Assembly: GCA_930990665.1 (NCBI GenBank)
Contig: CAKNQN010000016.1
Location: 1 to 36,652, forward strand
DNA length: 36,652 bases
Source: an uncultured Clostridia bacterium
GTDB taxonomy: Bacteria > Bacillota > Clostridia > Christensenellales > Borkfalkiaceae
Direction: 5' to 3'
Shown: piece by piece, positions 30,788 to 36,652 of the stretch
Numbering within the stretch: the first letter of the stretch is position 1
How the letters are laid out: every line of letters begins with the position of its first letter
Position numbers and translations under genes: made by a program
Notes under the pieces: generated by a model
What the model saw: only the letters and a program-made list of their open reading frames with translations
The model's database searches: none
Told to the model about the DNA's origin: nothing

Positions 30788-32047
30788 ATGGATCTGAAAG
30801 AGGTCAGGCTGAACGAGATCATTCGTTTCAGTGAACTGGAAAAATTATTCAAATGCTATTCGCTCACGAGCGGGTTCGACGTCTCCCTCTACGACCTGGA
30901 GGGGGGCGAGCAGCTCTCCGTCCGCCGCAGCGGTTCCGTCTGCGCCGCGATGCAGGGGGTGAGTGCCTGCCGCGAAAAGATCGTGCAGAGCGGAAAGAAG
31001 GCGGAGGAGCTGGGCGAGAGCTACATCTATGAGACTCCCTGCGGGCTGGTCATGTGCATTGCCGCCGTGTCTCTCGAAGGACAGTCGGTCGGGTACATCA
31101 CTACCGGCCCCGTGGTTCTTTGGGAGAAGGATGAATTTTTTTACGAGGAAGTGCGCGAAAAGTGCGCCGGAATGGGCGCTGCGCCGGAGAGAAGCCTGCT
31201 CGAAGAGGTTCGGCAGGTCGATTGCGAGCGAATGACGGCCATCTCCGAGATGCTTCGCGTCCTCGTCGAATATATGGCTGGGCAGGAAAAAAACTTTCTG
31301 GAACAGCGTCTGGAGATCAAAAAGCTGAATCTGGAAAGGCTTCGTACACAGCGGGAAATGCAGATCCGTCAGAGCAATCCCTGCTACAGAAAATACCCTG
31401 AAGAATTGGAGAAGGAGCTCATTGCCTGTGTGCGGCTGGGCGATAAAAAGGGTGCCAAAGAGATCATCAACCGCTTTTTGAGCGAGATCTTTTCCTACGC
31501 GAGCGGGGATCTCGGCATCATCAAGGCGAAGCTGTACGAGTTTTCCGCCTTTCTTTCGCGCAGCGCCGTCGAGGCAGGCGCGCCCATTTCCTCGCTCAAA
31601 AACATCGTCAAAAAGAGTTCGCGGCTGCTGCTCGACAACATCGATTTTCAGGATCTTTGTTCGAGCACGATCGAGATCCTGGAAGATTTTATCGACGTCG
31701 TCTATGAGAGCCGCTCCGGGCGCCTCTCAAACGAACATCTTGCGGGGGCGCTCCGCTATATCCGGCAGCATTACGCCGAAGATCTTGACCTGCAGACGCT
31801 GGCGCAGAACGTGTTCGTGAGTACATACTATATCAGTCACCTTTTCCGCAGTGAAATGGGCACCACGTTCAGCGATTATCTGACCAAGGTCCGCCTGGAA
31901 GAGGCGAAAAAGCATCTCGCGCAGGGCCTTTCCGTGGAAAAGACGGCGGAACTCGTCGGCTACAGCGACGGCAATTACTTTATCAAGATCTTCAAAAAAT
32001 ACGTGGGCGTCACTCCCGCGAAATACCGCAAATCGGTCATGCAATAA
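30788..32047 (+). CDS. AraC-family regulator with PocR-type sensory domain
   Basis: 419 aa from the ATG at 30788 (a GTG at 30752 is in frame but adjoins the transcript start). N-terminal PocR-like domain (about 10-165) with LFKCYSLTSGFDVSLYD and Cys at 52, 61, 85 and 90. A coiled helical linker (~175-205) and a middle helical domain follow, then a C-terminal AraC double helix-turn-helix (about 313-416) with LAQNVFVSTYYISHLFRSEMG and VGYSDGNYFIKIFKKYVGVTP. PocR regulators respond to corrinoid-linked substrates or diols; this one most likely controls the corrinoid methyltransferase cluster. The 42-bp repeat array begins in its last codons. Confidence 0.88.
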   Translation: MDLKEVRLNEIIRFSELEKLFKCYSLTSGFDVSLYDLEGGEQLSVRRSGSVCAAMQGVSACREKIVQSGKKAEELGESYIYETPCGLVMCIAAVSLEGQSVGYITTGPVVLWEKDEFFYEEVREKCAGMGAAPERSLLEEVRQVDCERMTAISEMLRVLVEYMAGQEKNFLEQRLEIKKLNLERLRTQREMQIRQSNPCYRKYPEELEKELIACVRLGDKKGAKEIINRFLSEIFSYASGDLGIIKAKLYEFSAFLSRSAVEAGAPISSLKNIVKKSSRLLLDNIDFQDLCSSTIEILEDFIDVVYESRSGRLSNEHLAGALRYIRQHYAEDLDLQTLAQNVFVSTYYISHLFRSEMGTTFSDYLTKVRLEEAKKHLAQGLSVEKTAELVGYSDGNYFIKIFKKYVGVTPAKYRKSVMQ

Positions 32048-32244
32048 ATGCAGAAATCATTTTGCAATAGAATATCGGTCATGCAATAAATGCAGAAATC
32101 ATTTAGCAATAGAATATCCGTCATGCAATAAATGCAGAAATCATTTTGCAATAGAATATCGTTCATGCAGTAAATGCAGAAATCGGTTTTGCAATAACAT
32201 ATCGGTCATGCAGTAAATGCCGAGATCGGCTTTGCGGCAGAAGA
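32033..32244 (+). repeat. Five tandem copies of a 42-bp unit starting in the regulator's last codons
   Basis: Units begin at 32033, 32075, 32117, 32159 and 32202 (42, 42, 42, 43, 43 bp). The first three are almost identical; the last two drift. Each holds ATGCAATAAATGCAG. Read in the regulator frame, every unit has a stop immediately followed by ATG and then 13 codons to the next stop (MQKSFCNRISVMQ). No ribosome binding site is visible. 32245-32327 shows nothing else. Confidence 0.95.
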
Positions 32245-32327
32245 TCGACACGGAGTTTATAGCGGAATCAGATTTACAATATCGTCCAGAAAATATGTTG
32301 CAGGGGGATGCTCCTGCCCAAAAAAGG

Positions 32328-32356
32328 AAGGCCGCCCGCGATGCGCGGGCGGCCTT
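32328..32356. terminator. Terminator between the convergent regulator and uroD-like gene
   Basis: Stem AAGGCCGCCCGCG / CGCGGGCGGCCTT with an ATG loop; on the minus strand it is followed by CCTTTTTT. It lies right after the stop of the uroD-like gene. Confidence 0.88.
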
Positions 32357-32361
32357 GTCTG

Positions 32362-33372
32362 TTATTTGCCGTAGAAAGAGGTGACCGTCTGGAAGAAAGC
32401 GTCGATGTTTTCCCAGGGGGTGTCGGGCGGGATGTCGCAGCCGGAGGAAATGACGAAATTTTTATATTTACTGCAGGCATGCAGCAGCTGCAGGGTAGCG
32501 GCTTTCACGCTTTCCGGATTTCCGTTCCGCAAAACGCCAGCCGGGTCGATGTTGCCCATGGCAACGGTCTTTTCCGGAATGCGTTCCATCATCTGCGCCA
32601 TGTCGATCGCGTTGCCGAAGTGGTAGGTGTCCGCGCCCGTGGAAAGGATGGAATCGATGGTAATGAGAGCGGTATTGCCGCAGTTGTGGTAGATGACAAG
32701 AAAATCTTCATCTTTGACCGCGGCGAAGATCTCCCGCACATAGTCTGCGGAAAATTCCTGTGCAAGGGCCGGGGAAAGCAGACCTGCCAGCGGTTCCGCC
32801 ATCACGATCCCGTCTGCGCCCGCTTCTTTGTAGGCGCGGATATACGAAATGAGAAATTCGCTCGCTTTTTTGAGCAGCGTATGCATCATTTCCGGCTCTT
32901 CATAGCAGTAGATCATCGCTTCCGAAACATCTGTAAGCCTGCCCGCGAGCGAAAAAGGCCCGATGACTCCCGCAAAGACCGGCCGGTCCTTGATCTTTTC
33001 CGAAGCGAGGCGGATCGCGTCGATGTACAGGTGCGTTCTCCCTTCGCCCACGGCAGGAACGCGCAGGGCAGACGCCTCTGCAAGGGAGGAGACGATGCTT
33101 CCCGTCACGGTGGGGACTTCCTTTTCCGAGATATGGATGGGTGAGCCGAAGCATTCTGCCTCGACCGACAGGTCCATCAGCGAGACGGCCGCCGCCGACG
33201 GCGTGCGCTCCGCCACCGCCGCCATGGCGGCGGCCTGGTTTTCCGCCGAAAAGATCAGTTCCTTTACGTCGATGCCCAAAAGCTGCGCGCCGGGAAAGGA
33301 AAGGATGGGCATCGCCCTTTTCGCTTCGGCACAACGCAGTTCTTCCAGCCATTTGCGCATGTCTTTTTTCAT
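32362..33372 (-). CDS. Uroporphyrinogen decarboxylase-family methyltransferase (MtaA/CmuA-like)
   Basis: 336 aa TIM-barrel protein. A zinc site H-x-C-x80-C is visible: YHNCGN (His 229, Cys 231) and SSGCDIPP (Cys 312), as in methylcobamide:thiol or O-demethylase methyltransferases and not in true heme-pathway UroD. Other family pieces: VIGPFSLAG, MAEPLAGLLSP, YHFGNAID, AMGNIDPAGVL. It would move methyl groups to or from the corrinoid protein encoded nearby. Which partner substrate (thiol, methoxyarene, folate) cannot be read. ATG at 33372 with AAGGAG. It faces the regulator, is downstream of the recombinase genes on the minus strand, and lies at the island border. Confidence 0.88.
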   Translation of the reverse strand: MKKDMRKWLEELRCAEAKRAMPILSFPGAQLLGIDVKELIFSAENQAAAMAAVAERTPSAAAVSLMDLSVEAECFGSPIHISEKEVPTVTGSIVSSLAEASALRVPAVGEGRTHLYIDAIRLASEKIKDRPVFAGVIGPFSLAGRLTDVSEAMIYCYEEPEMMHTLLKKASEFLISYIRAYKEAGADGIVMAEPLAGLLSPALAQEFSADYVREIFAAVKDEDFLVIYHNCGNTALITIDSILSTGADTYHFGNAIDMAQMMERIPEKTVAMGNIDPAGVLRNGNPESVKAATLQLLHACSKYKNFVISSGCDIPPDTPWENIDAFFQTVTSFYGK

Positions 33373-33430
33373 TTTTGTTCTCCTTTTTTGGATACGTATA
33401 CTGAATTTCTTTACAGCCGTTCAGCCGAAG

Positions 33431-33470
33431 ACGGCGAATTCGCCGTACATTTTACGGGGCCCCGCGTGAA
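33431..33470. other. Palindromes at the island edge, candidate attachment site
   Basis: A perfect 16-bp palindrome, ACGGCGAATTCGCCGT (33431-33446), is followed by CGGGGCCCCG inside imperfect arms TTTTAC.../...GTGAAAA (33451-33473). The second straddles the end of the recombinase gene, where composition changes from GC-rich to AT-richer. Serine integrases commonly act beside their own gene, so this may be an att junction. The other end is not in the window. Confidence 0.35.
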
Positions 33471-34909
33471 AACAAAGTTGAACTTTCGAGTTCTGCGAGA
33501 CTGACTGTTTCTTCTTTGCCGTTGGCATTGTAAATGATTTTTAAGTGGTCGTCGTACAGGTAAATGGCGTTGATAAACGTGTCTATTATCTTGCGCTTGC
33601 CTTCCTGCGTGGTTATATCTATCTTGCGGAAGTTGGAGAGAGCCATTCTGAAATGGTCTTGCGTAAAGATTGGCGCTTTAAGCTGTTCTTTGGCAATCGC
33701 GTCGCTTATCTCGCGTTTTTCCTTTTCAAGTCCGTCCAGCCGCTTCAATAAGGTTTCCGTCGCGTAGCCCTTCTGTACGGCGTTTACGATATTCTCTATC
33801 TCTTTTTCCTTTTGTTTCAATTGCTCCTGCAACTTGGGGAGAACAGTACTCTCCGTGTACTGTAACTCATACAGTTTTGCCGAGAGCCTCTCTATCACGC
33901 CATCGTCTTTGAGGAATTCCATTGTCTTATAGACTATGAAATCTTCCAGCTTGGTCTTGCTGACGGGTTTCTTTTCGCATTGGTGTTTCTTCTGCCGCAC
34001 ACAGGCATAATAGCGATAGACAATGCCTTTTGTGCCGCTCGTTCCCGTCTGCGCAACCATCATTGCTCCGCACCGCCCGCAAAACAGTTTGGTGGTGAGC
34101 AGGTAATCTTCGTCCGCCGAATGTCTTGCCGGCGCCTTTGAGTTCTTGGCGAGTTCCAACTGCACGGCATTGAACAGCTCTTCCGAAACAAGCGGCGGTA
34201 CGCTGTTCTCTATCACCACACCCATGTGGTGGTACTCTCCAATATAAACTCTGTTAGAGAGTATATAGCGGATTGCGTTGTATCTCAAAGCCTTGCCGTT
34301 CGAGCGCGTTACTTTGCGCTCGTTCATTATGTTATAGATTTCCTTTACCGTCTTTCCGTCGTTGCTCAACTTGAATATCTCCTGAACGACGGGCGCGGCT
34401 TGCGGGTCTATATCGAGCTTGCGCTCTTTGTTTATCACATAGCCGAACGGAACGTTTCCGCCATTCCACAAGCCTTTTAAGGCGTTCTCCTTCATTCCGC
34501 GCGTTACCTTCTCGGCAAGTTCGGCTGAGTAGTATTCCGCCATACCTTCGAGGACGGACTCCAAGAGTATGCCTTCCGAGCCCTCGGCAATCGTCTCCTT
34601 TGCGGAAATGACCTTAACTCCGTTCTTGCGTAACAGCGCTTTATAGTGCGCGCTGTCGTAGCGGTTGCGGGAGAACCTGTCCAGCTTCCACACGATAATA
34701 CAGTCGAAGGCATGCTTATAACTGTCCTTTATCATTCGCTGAAATTCGGGGCGGTGGTCGGTCTTTGCCGAGAACGCACGGTCTATGTAGTTGCCGATTA
34801 CCTGAATATCGTTGTATGTCGCGTACTCCATACATTCGCGAAGTTGTCCCTCAATAGACGCTTCCGTCTGATTATCAGAAGAATAGCGGGCGTAGATAAC
34901 GGCTCTCAT
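33452..34909 (-). CDS. Large serine site-specific recombinase
   Basis: 485 aa. Resolvase catalytic domain (1-150) with the nucleophile in YARYSSDNQ (Ser 10) and the Arg-rich KLDRFSRNRYD. Then a recombinase domain (~160-270) with PFGYVINKE, a zinc ribbon with FCGRCGAMM and YYACVRQKKHQCEKK, a coiled coil (~345-405) and a C-terminal domain. Such enzymes integrate or excise phages, transposon islands or cargo without needing host factors. The start overlaps the XRE gene stop by 1 base, so the two are co-translated. The C-terminal SRGAP residues lie in a GC-rich palindrome that may be the integration junction. Confidence 0.93.
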   Translation of the reverse strand: MRAVIYARYSSDNQTEASIEGQLRECMEYATYNDIQVIGNYIDRAFSAKTDHRPEFQRMIKDSYKHAFDCIIVWKLDRFSRNRYDSAHYKALLRKNGVKVISAKETIAEGSEGILLESVLEGMAEYYSAELAEKVTRGMKENALKGLWNGGNVPFGYVINKERKLDIDPQAAPVVQEIFKLSNDGKTVKEIYNIMNERKVTRSNGKALRYNAIRYILSNRVYIGEYHHMGVVIENSVPPLVSEELFNAVQLELAKNSKAPARHSADEDYLLTTKLFCGRCGAMMVAQTGTSGTKGIVYRYYACVRQKKHQCEKKPVSKTKLEDFIVYKTMEFLKDDGVIERLSAKLYELQYTESTVLPKLQEQLKQKEKEIENIVNAVQKGYATETLLKRLDGLEKEKREISDAIAKEQLKAPIFTQDHFRMALSNFRKIDITTQEGKRKIIDTFINAIYLYDDHLKIIYNANGKEETVSLAELESSTLFSRGAP

Positions 34910-35271
34910 TATTTCTGTTCCTCCCGTAAGAGTTTAAGCACGGCTTCTTTGAGTTTGGCGTTGGCGGGGGATTTGGGGTCAAAACACATCTCTACAAACT
35001 GCTGCATCTTCTCGTCATCGAAGGCTTTGGGGTTATAGTCATATAGTTTGCCCTGCGGCTTGTCCGTGCGCCCGAAAATGTAGTCGAGCGATACGTCAAA
35101 ATAGTCGGCATACCACAGCAAAATTGCGTTCGGTACATCGCTCTGACCATTTTCGTAGCGAAAAATGGCAGACTGAGCCACTGTTCCTATCTCGCTTGCT
35201 ATAAAAGCCTGTGTTTTGCCTACGCTCTCGCGCAGAGTTCTCAATCTTTCTCCTATAATTTTAATGCTCAT
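34909..35271 (-). CDS. XRE-family transcriptional regulator (Cro/CI-like)
   Basis: 120 aa. N-terminal helix-turn-helix (about 5-60): IGERLRTLRESVGKTQAFIA, IFRYENGQSDVP and WYADYFDVSLDYIFGRTD, the usual XRE form. An acidic helical C-terminal part follows. The start at 35271 is chosen because GAGGTG precedes it and the frame above to 35298 adds non-family residues. Directly upstream of the recombinase gene and co-transcribed; likely represses its own promoter and controls mobility of the element, by analogy with phage repressors. Confidence 0.9.
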   Translation of the reverse strand: MSIKIIGERLRTLRESVGKTQAFIASEIGTVAQSAIFRYENGQSDVPNAILLWYADYFDVSLDYIFGRTDKPQGKLYDYNPKAFDDEKMQQFVEMCFDPKSPANAKLKEAVLKLLREEQK

Positions 35272-35284
35272 ACTGTCACCTCGT

Positions 35285-35317
35285 ATATTATTATACACGA
35301 TTTTTAAATTAAGTCAA
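35285..35317 (-). promoter_or_regulatory. Promoter and operator-like dyad of the XRE-recombinase operon
   Basis: Minus strand: TTGACT (35317-35312), 16 bases, TATAAT (35295-35290). The -10 is embedded in the dyad GTATA-TTAT-TATAC at 35283-35296, a likely self-operator. Confidence 0.7.
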
Positions 35318-35408
35318 TATGATTATCGTATTTAAACAAGTACAAATTATAGCAAAAATGATTAAATAGAGTTAATTTCGGTCACTATATTTTATCTGCG
35401 AGAAACAC

Positions 35409-35437
35409 TTGACTTAATGAACTGAATCTGATAAGAT
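35409..35437 (+). promoter_or_regulatory. Promoter of the island P-type ATPase
   Basis: TTGACT (35409-35414), 17 bases, TAAGAT (35432-35437). A ~120-nt leader follows to the ATG at 35565. Confidence 0.75.
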
Positions 35438-35461
35438 ATACAGGCAATTAAATAAAAACTT

Positions 35462-35546
35462 GCACGACCCTTTCGCCGGATCGGGCGTGCTCGGAGTCAA
35501 TAAATCAGCCTTAGGCTTTATGGTTGATTTGTTGGCTCCTTTTTTT
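35462..35546 (+). promoter_or_regulatory. Leader with hairpin and strong terminator (attenuator) before the P-type ATPase
   Basis: First hairpin: GCACG-a-CCC with GGG-CGTGC (35462-35490). Second: an 18-bp stem (35493-35510 with 35522-35539, including four G-U pairs) and an 11-nt loop, followed directly by seven T (35540-35546). This is an intrinsic terminator placed between promoter and ribosome binding site (AAAGGAGG, 35551-35558), and no gene precedes it on this strand, so it must regulate the ATPase. The ligand or protein that controls it is not identifiable; the sequence does not show the yybP-ykoY core. Confidence 0.8.
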
Positions 35547-35564
35547 GTCAAAAGGAGGTCAACC

Positions 35565-36652
35565 ATGTACGAAACTACACCGCTCAAAGACTTGCAGGCA
35601 GAACTTGGCGAAACCGCCGAAACAGGGCTTTCGGAGAATGAAGCGAAAACCCGACTTGAAAAATACGGAAGGAATACTCTCGCAAAAACCAAGCGCAAGT
35701 CCGTATTCATGCACATTTTGTGCTCGTTCAAGGACGTAACGATTATCATTCTGTGTGTTGCAATGGCACTGTCGCTCTACATAGCGCTCACAACGCACCC
35801 CGACAATCTGACGGAACCTATCGTCATTGCGTTTATCATCGTGCTGAATATCTTTCTTTCGGTGCGCGAACAGGTCAAGGCGGAAAAGTCCGTCGAATCG
35901 CTGAAAAAGTACAACATACAAAAATGTACGGTCATCAGAGCAGGAAAGACGGATAAGATAGATGCGGAACTTCTTGTCCCCGGTGACATCATAACCCTTT
36001 CTACGGGCGACCGCGTTCCCGCCGACGCCCGCATTTTGGAAGAGACGGGACTTTGCTGTGACGAATCGCTCCTCACCGGCGAGAGCGAACCGGCCACAAA
36101 GGACATTTCATTCATGCCCGAAGAGGATACTGCCGCCGCAGACAGCAAGCATATGGTGTTTTCAGGCTCGCTTGTCGTCGCTGGTAAATGCAGAGCCGTT
36201 GTAAGCCGCACGGGAAACGAAACGGAGATCGGCCGCATCTCCAAGCTACTTGCAAACGAAAAGGCAAAACTTTCGCCGCTCCAAGAGCGTATGCAAAAAC
36301 TGGGCAAAGTATTGTCCGTCATCGCCTTTGGAGGCGCATTGCTCGCTTTGCTCATCGGCTGGCTGTACGGCAATCCCGTGCCCGAAATGCTGATGGTGGC
36401 TGTTTCCGTTGCGGTTGCGGCTATTCCCGAAGTTATGCCCGTTGTCGTGACCATTTCCCTCTCCTTCGGCGTGGGCAGCATGGCAAAGAAAAATACCATT
36501 GTCCGCACGCCTACCGCCGTGGAGACGATCGGCAATATCTCCGTCATTTGTTCGGATAAGACGGGCACGCTCACACAGAACAAAATGCGTGTACAGAAAA
36601 TTTGGGCTGTGGGCAATACGCCGCTCTCCTCCGAATGTGAGTTCGGAGAGGC
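35565..36652 (+). CDS. Cation-transporting P-type ATPase, N-terminal part (3' end outside window)
   Basis: 362 codons visible, open at the window end. Actuator domain TGES (171-174) in CDESLLTGESEPA, M4 ion-site motif IPEVMPVVVTI (287-297), phosphorylation site CSDKTGTLTQNKM (329-341) with Asp 331 as phosphate acceptor, and two early membrane helices near 55-100. Cation (Ca2+/Mn2+-like or H+-like) P2-type layout. M4 reads PEVMP instead of the common PEGLP/PEALP, so ion preference may differ. ATG at 35565 with AAAGGAGG 6 bases upstream. Transcription is under a leader attenuator; cargo of the mobile island. Confidence 0.9.
   Translation, partial: MYETTPLKDLQAELGETAETGLSENEAKTRLEKYGRNTLAKTKRKSVFMHILCSFKDVTIIILCVAMALSLYIALTTHPDNLTEPIVIAFIIVLNIFLSVREQVKAEKSVESLKKYNIQKCTVIRAGKTDKIDAELLVPGDIITLSTGDRVPADARILEETGLCCDESLLTGESEPATKDISFMPEEDTAAADSKHMVFSGSLVVAGKCRAVVSRTGNETEIGRISKLLANEKAKLSPLQERMQKLGKVLSVIAFGGALLALLIGWLYGNPVPEMLMVAVSVAVAAIPEVMPVVVTISLSFGVGSMAKKNTIVRTPTAVETIGNISVICSDKTGTLTQNKMRVQKIWAVGNTPLSSECEFGE

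Larger units (their letters stand above)
33440..36652. mobile_element. Probable integrated element (right end outside window)
   Basis: The segment carries a serine recombinase, a phage-like XRE repressor and a divergent P-type ATPase, with visibly lower GC and different codon choice than the flanking left side (judged by eye). The left edge is placed near the recombinase 3' end. The cargo ATPase suggests a metal- or ion-handling island. Extent to the right is unknown. Confidence 0.5.

Noticed and set aside
32033-32244. CRISPR array
   Set aside because: Units are directly adjacent with no unique spacers.
35443-35546. yybP-ykoY (manganese) riboswitch before the island ATPase
   Set aside because: The terminator is clear but the conserved aptamer loops are not recognisable; left as an unassigned attenuator.
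1-36652. The two partial P-type ATPases as two halves of one gene on a circular element
   Set aside because: The fragments differ in GC content and look like different lineages (PMCA-like C-terminus, island-type N-terminus); the window edges are probably arbitrary cuts.

Overview
The window reads as chromosomal DNA of a spore-forming, anaerobic Bacillota (Clostridia grade) with a fairly high GC content. Four things point there: an H2-metabolising and H2-sensing [FeFe] hydrogenase operon, the yqfC-yqfD-phoH-pgpH-ybeY-era gene string of endospore formers, a TPP riboswitch in front of a ThiT-type transporter, and corrinoid methyl-transfer genes typical of gut or acetogenic Clostridia. I cannot name the species; a Christensenellales-like gut lineage is a guess. 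No rRNA, tRNA or CRISPR array was seen.

Layout. 1-515: 3' end of a Ca2+-type P-ATPase. 785-5681: strong promoter and an operon of a [2Fe-2S] protein, a PAS-containing sensor-type [FeFe] hydrogenase, a SpoIIE-type PP2C phosphatase and a second [FeFe] hydrogenase, closed by a bidirectional terminator. 5754-10947 (minus strand): three lipoprotein genes, two of them paralogues built from 2 and 3 copies of one unrecognised ~170-residue module, the third a solute-binding protein. Each has a simple-repeat tether directly after the lipobox. 11051-12060 (minus): zinc-ribbon protein and a membrane protein with a TTG start. 12109-12335: 80-bp tandem repeats. 12393-17589: the sporulation/RNA-maintenance operon yqfC to era, with a sigma-E-like promoter. 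17884-19972 (minus): DegV and riboswitch-controlled ThiT. 20055-22235 (plus): YfbR-like nucleotidase and PlsC-like acyltransferase. 22312-24725 (minus): a decayed copy of a peptidase tail, the M20 peptidase itself, and ornithine carbamoyltransferase. 25008-27618 (plus): UgpC/MsmX-type ABC ATPase with an unusual tail, and a separate AAA ATPase. 27646-28188 (minus): DUF2284 protein. 28365-33372: corrinoid protein, reductive activator, PocR/AraC regulator, and a convergent UroD/MtaA-type methyltransferase, separated by a 42-bp repeat array. 33431-36652: AT-richer mobile island with a serine recombinase, an XRE repressor and a divergent P-type ATPase that runs off the window.

How the parts work together. 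The hydrogenase operon looks like an H2/redox sensing circuit: HydS carries the sensing domain, the phosphatase is a plausible output and the second hydrogenase the catalytic partner. The solute-binding protein has no permease beside it, and the UgpC-type ATPase 14 kb away is a candidate shared energiser. The corrinoid genes form most of a methyltransferase system (corrinoid carrier, reactivator, regulator, one methyltransferase). A second methyltransferase is not in the window and may lie beyond the island inserted next to uroD.

Most promising for follow-up: the modular lipoproteins with slippage-prone tethers, the 42-bp array of repeated 13-codon frames at the end of the PocR/AraC gene, the attenuator-bearing leader of the island ATPase, and the hydrogenase-phosphatase operon. 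All calls come from reading the sequence; no database search was run.
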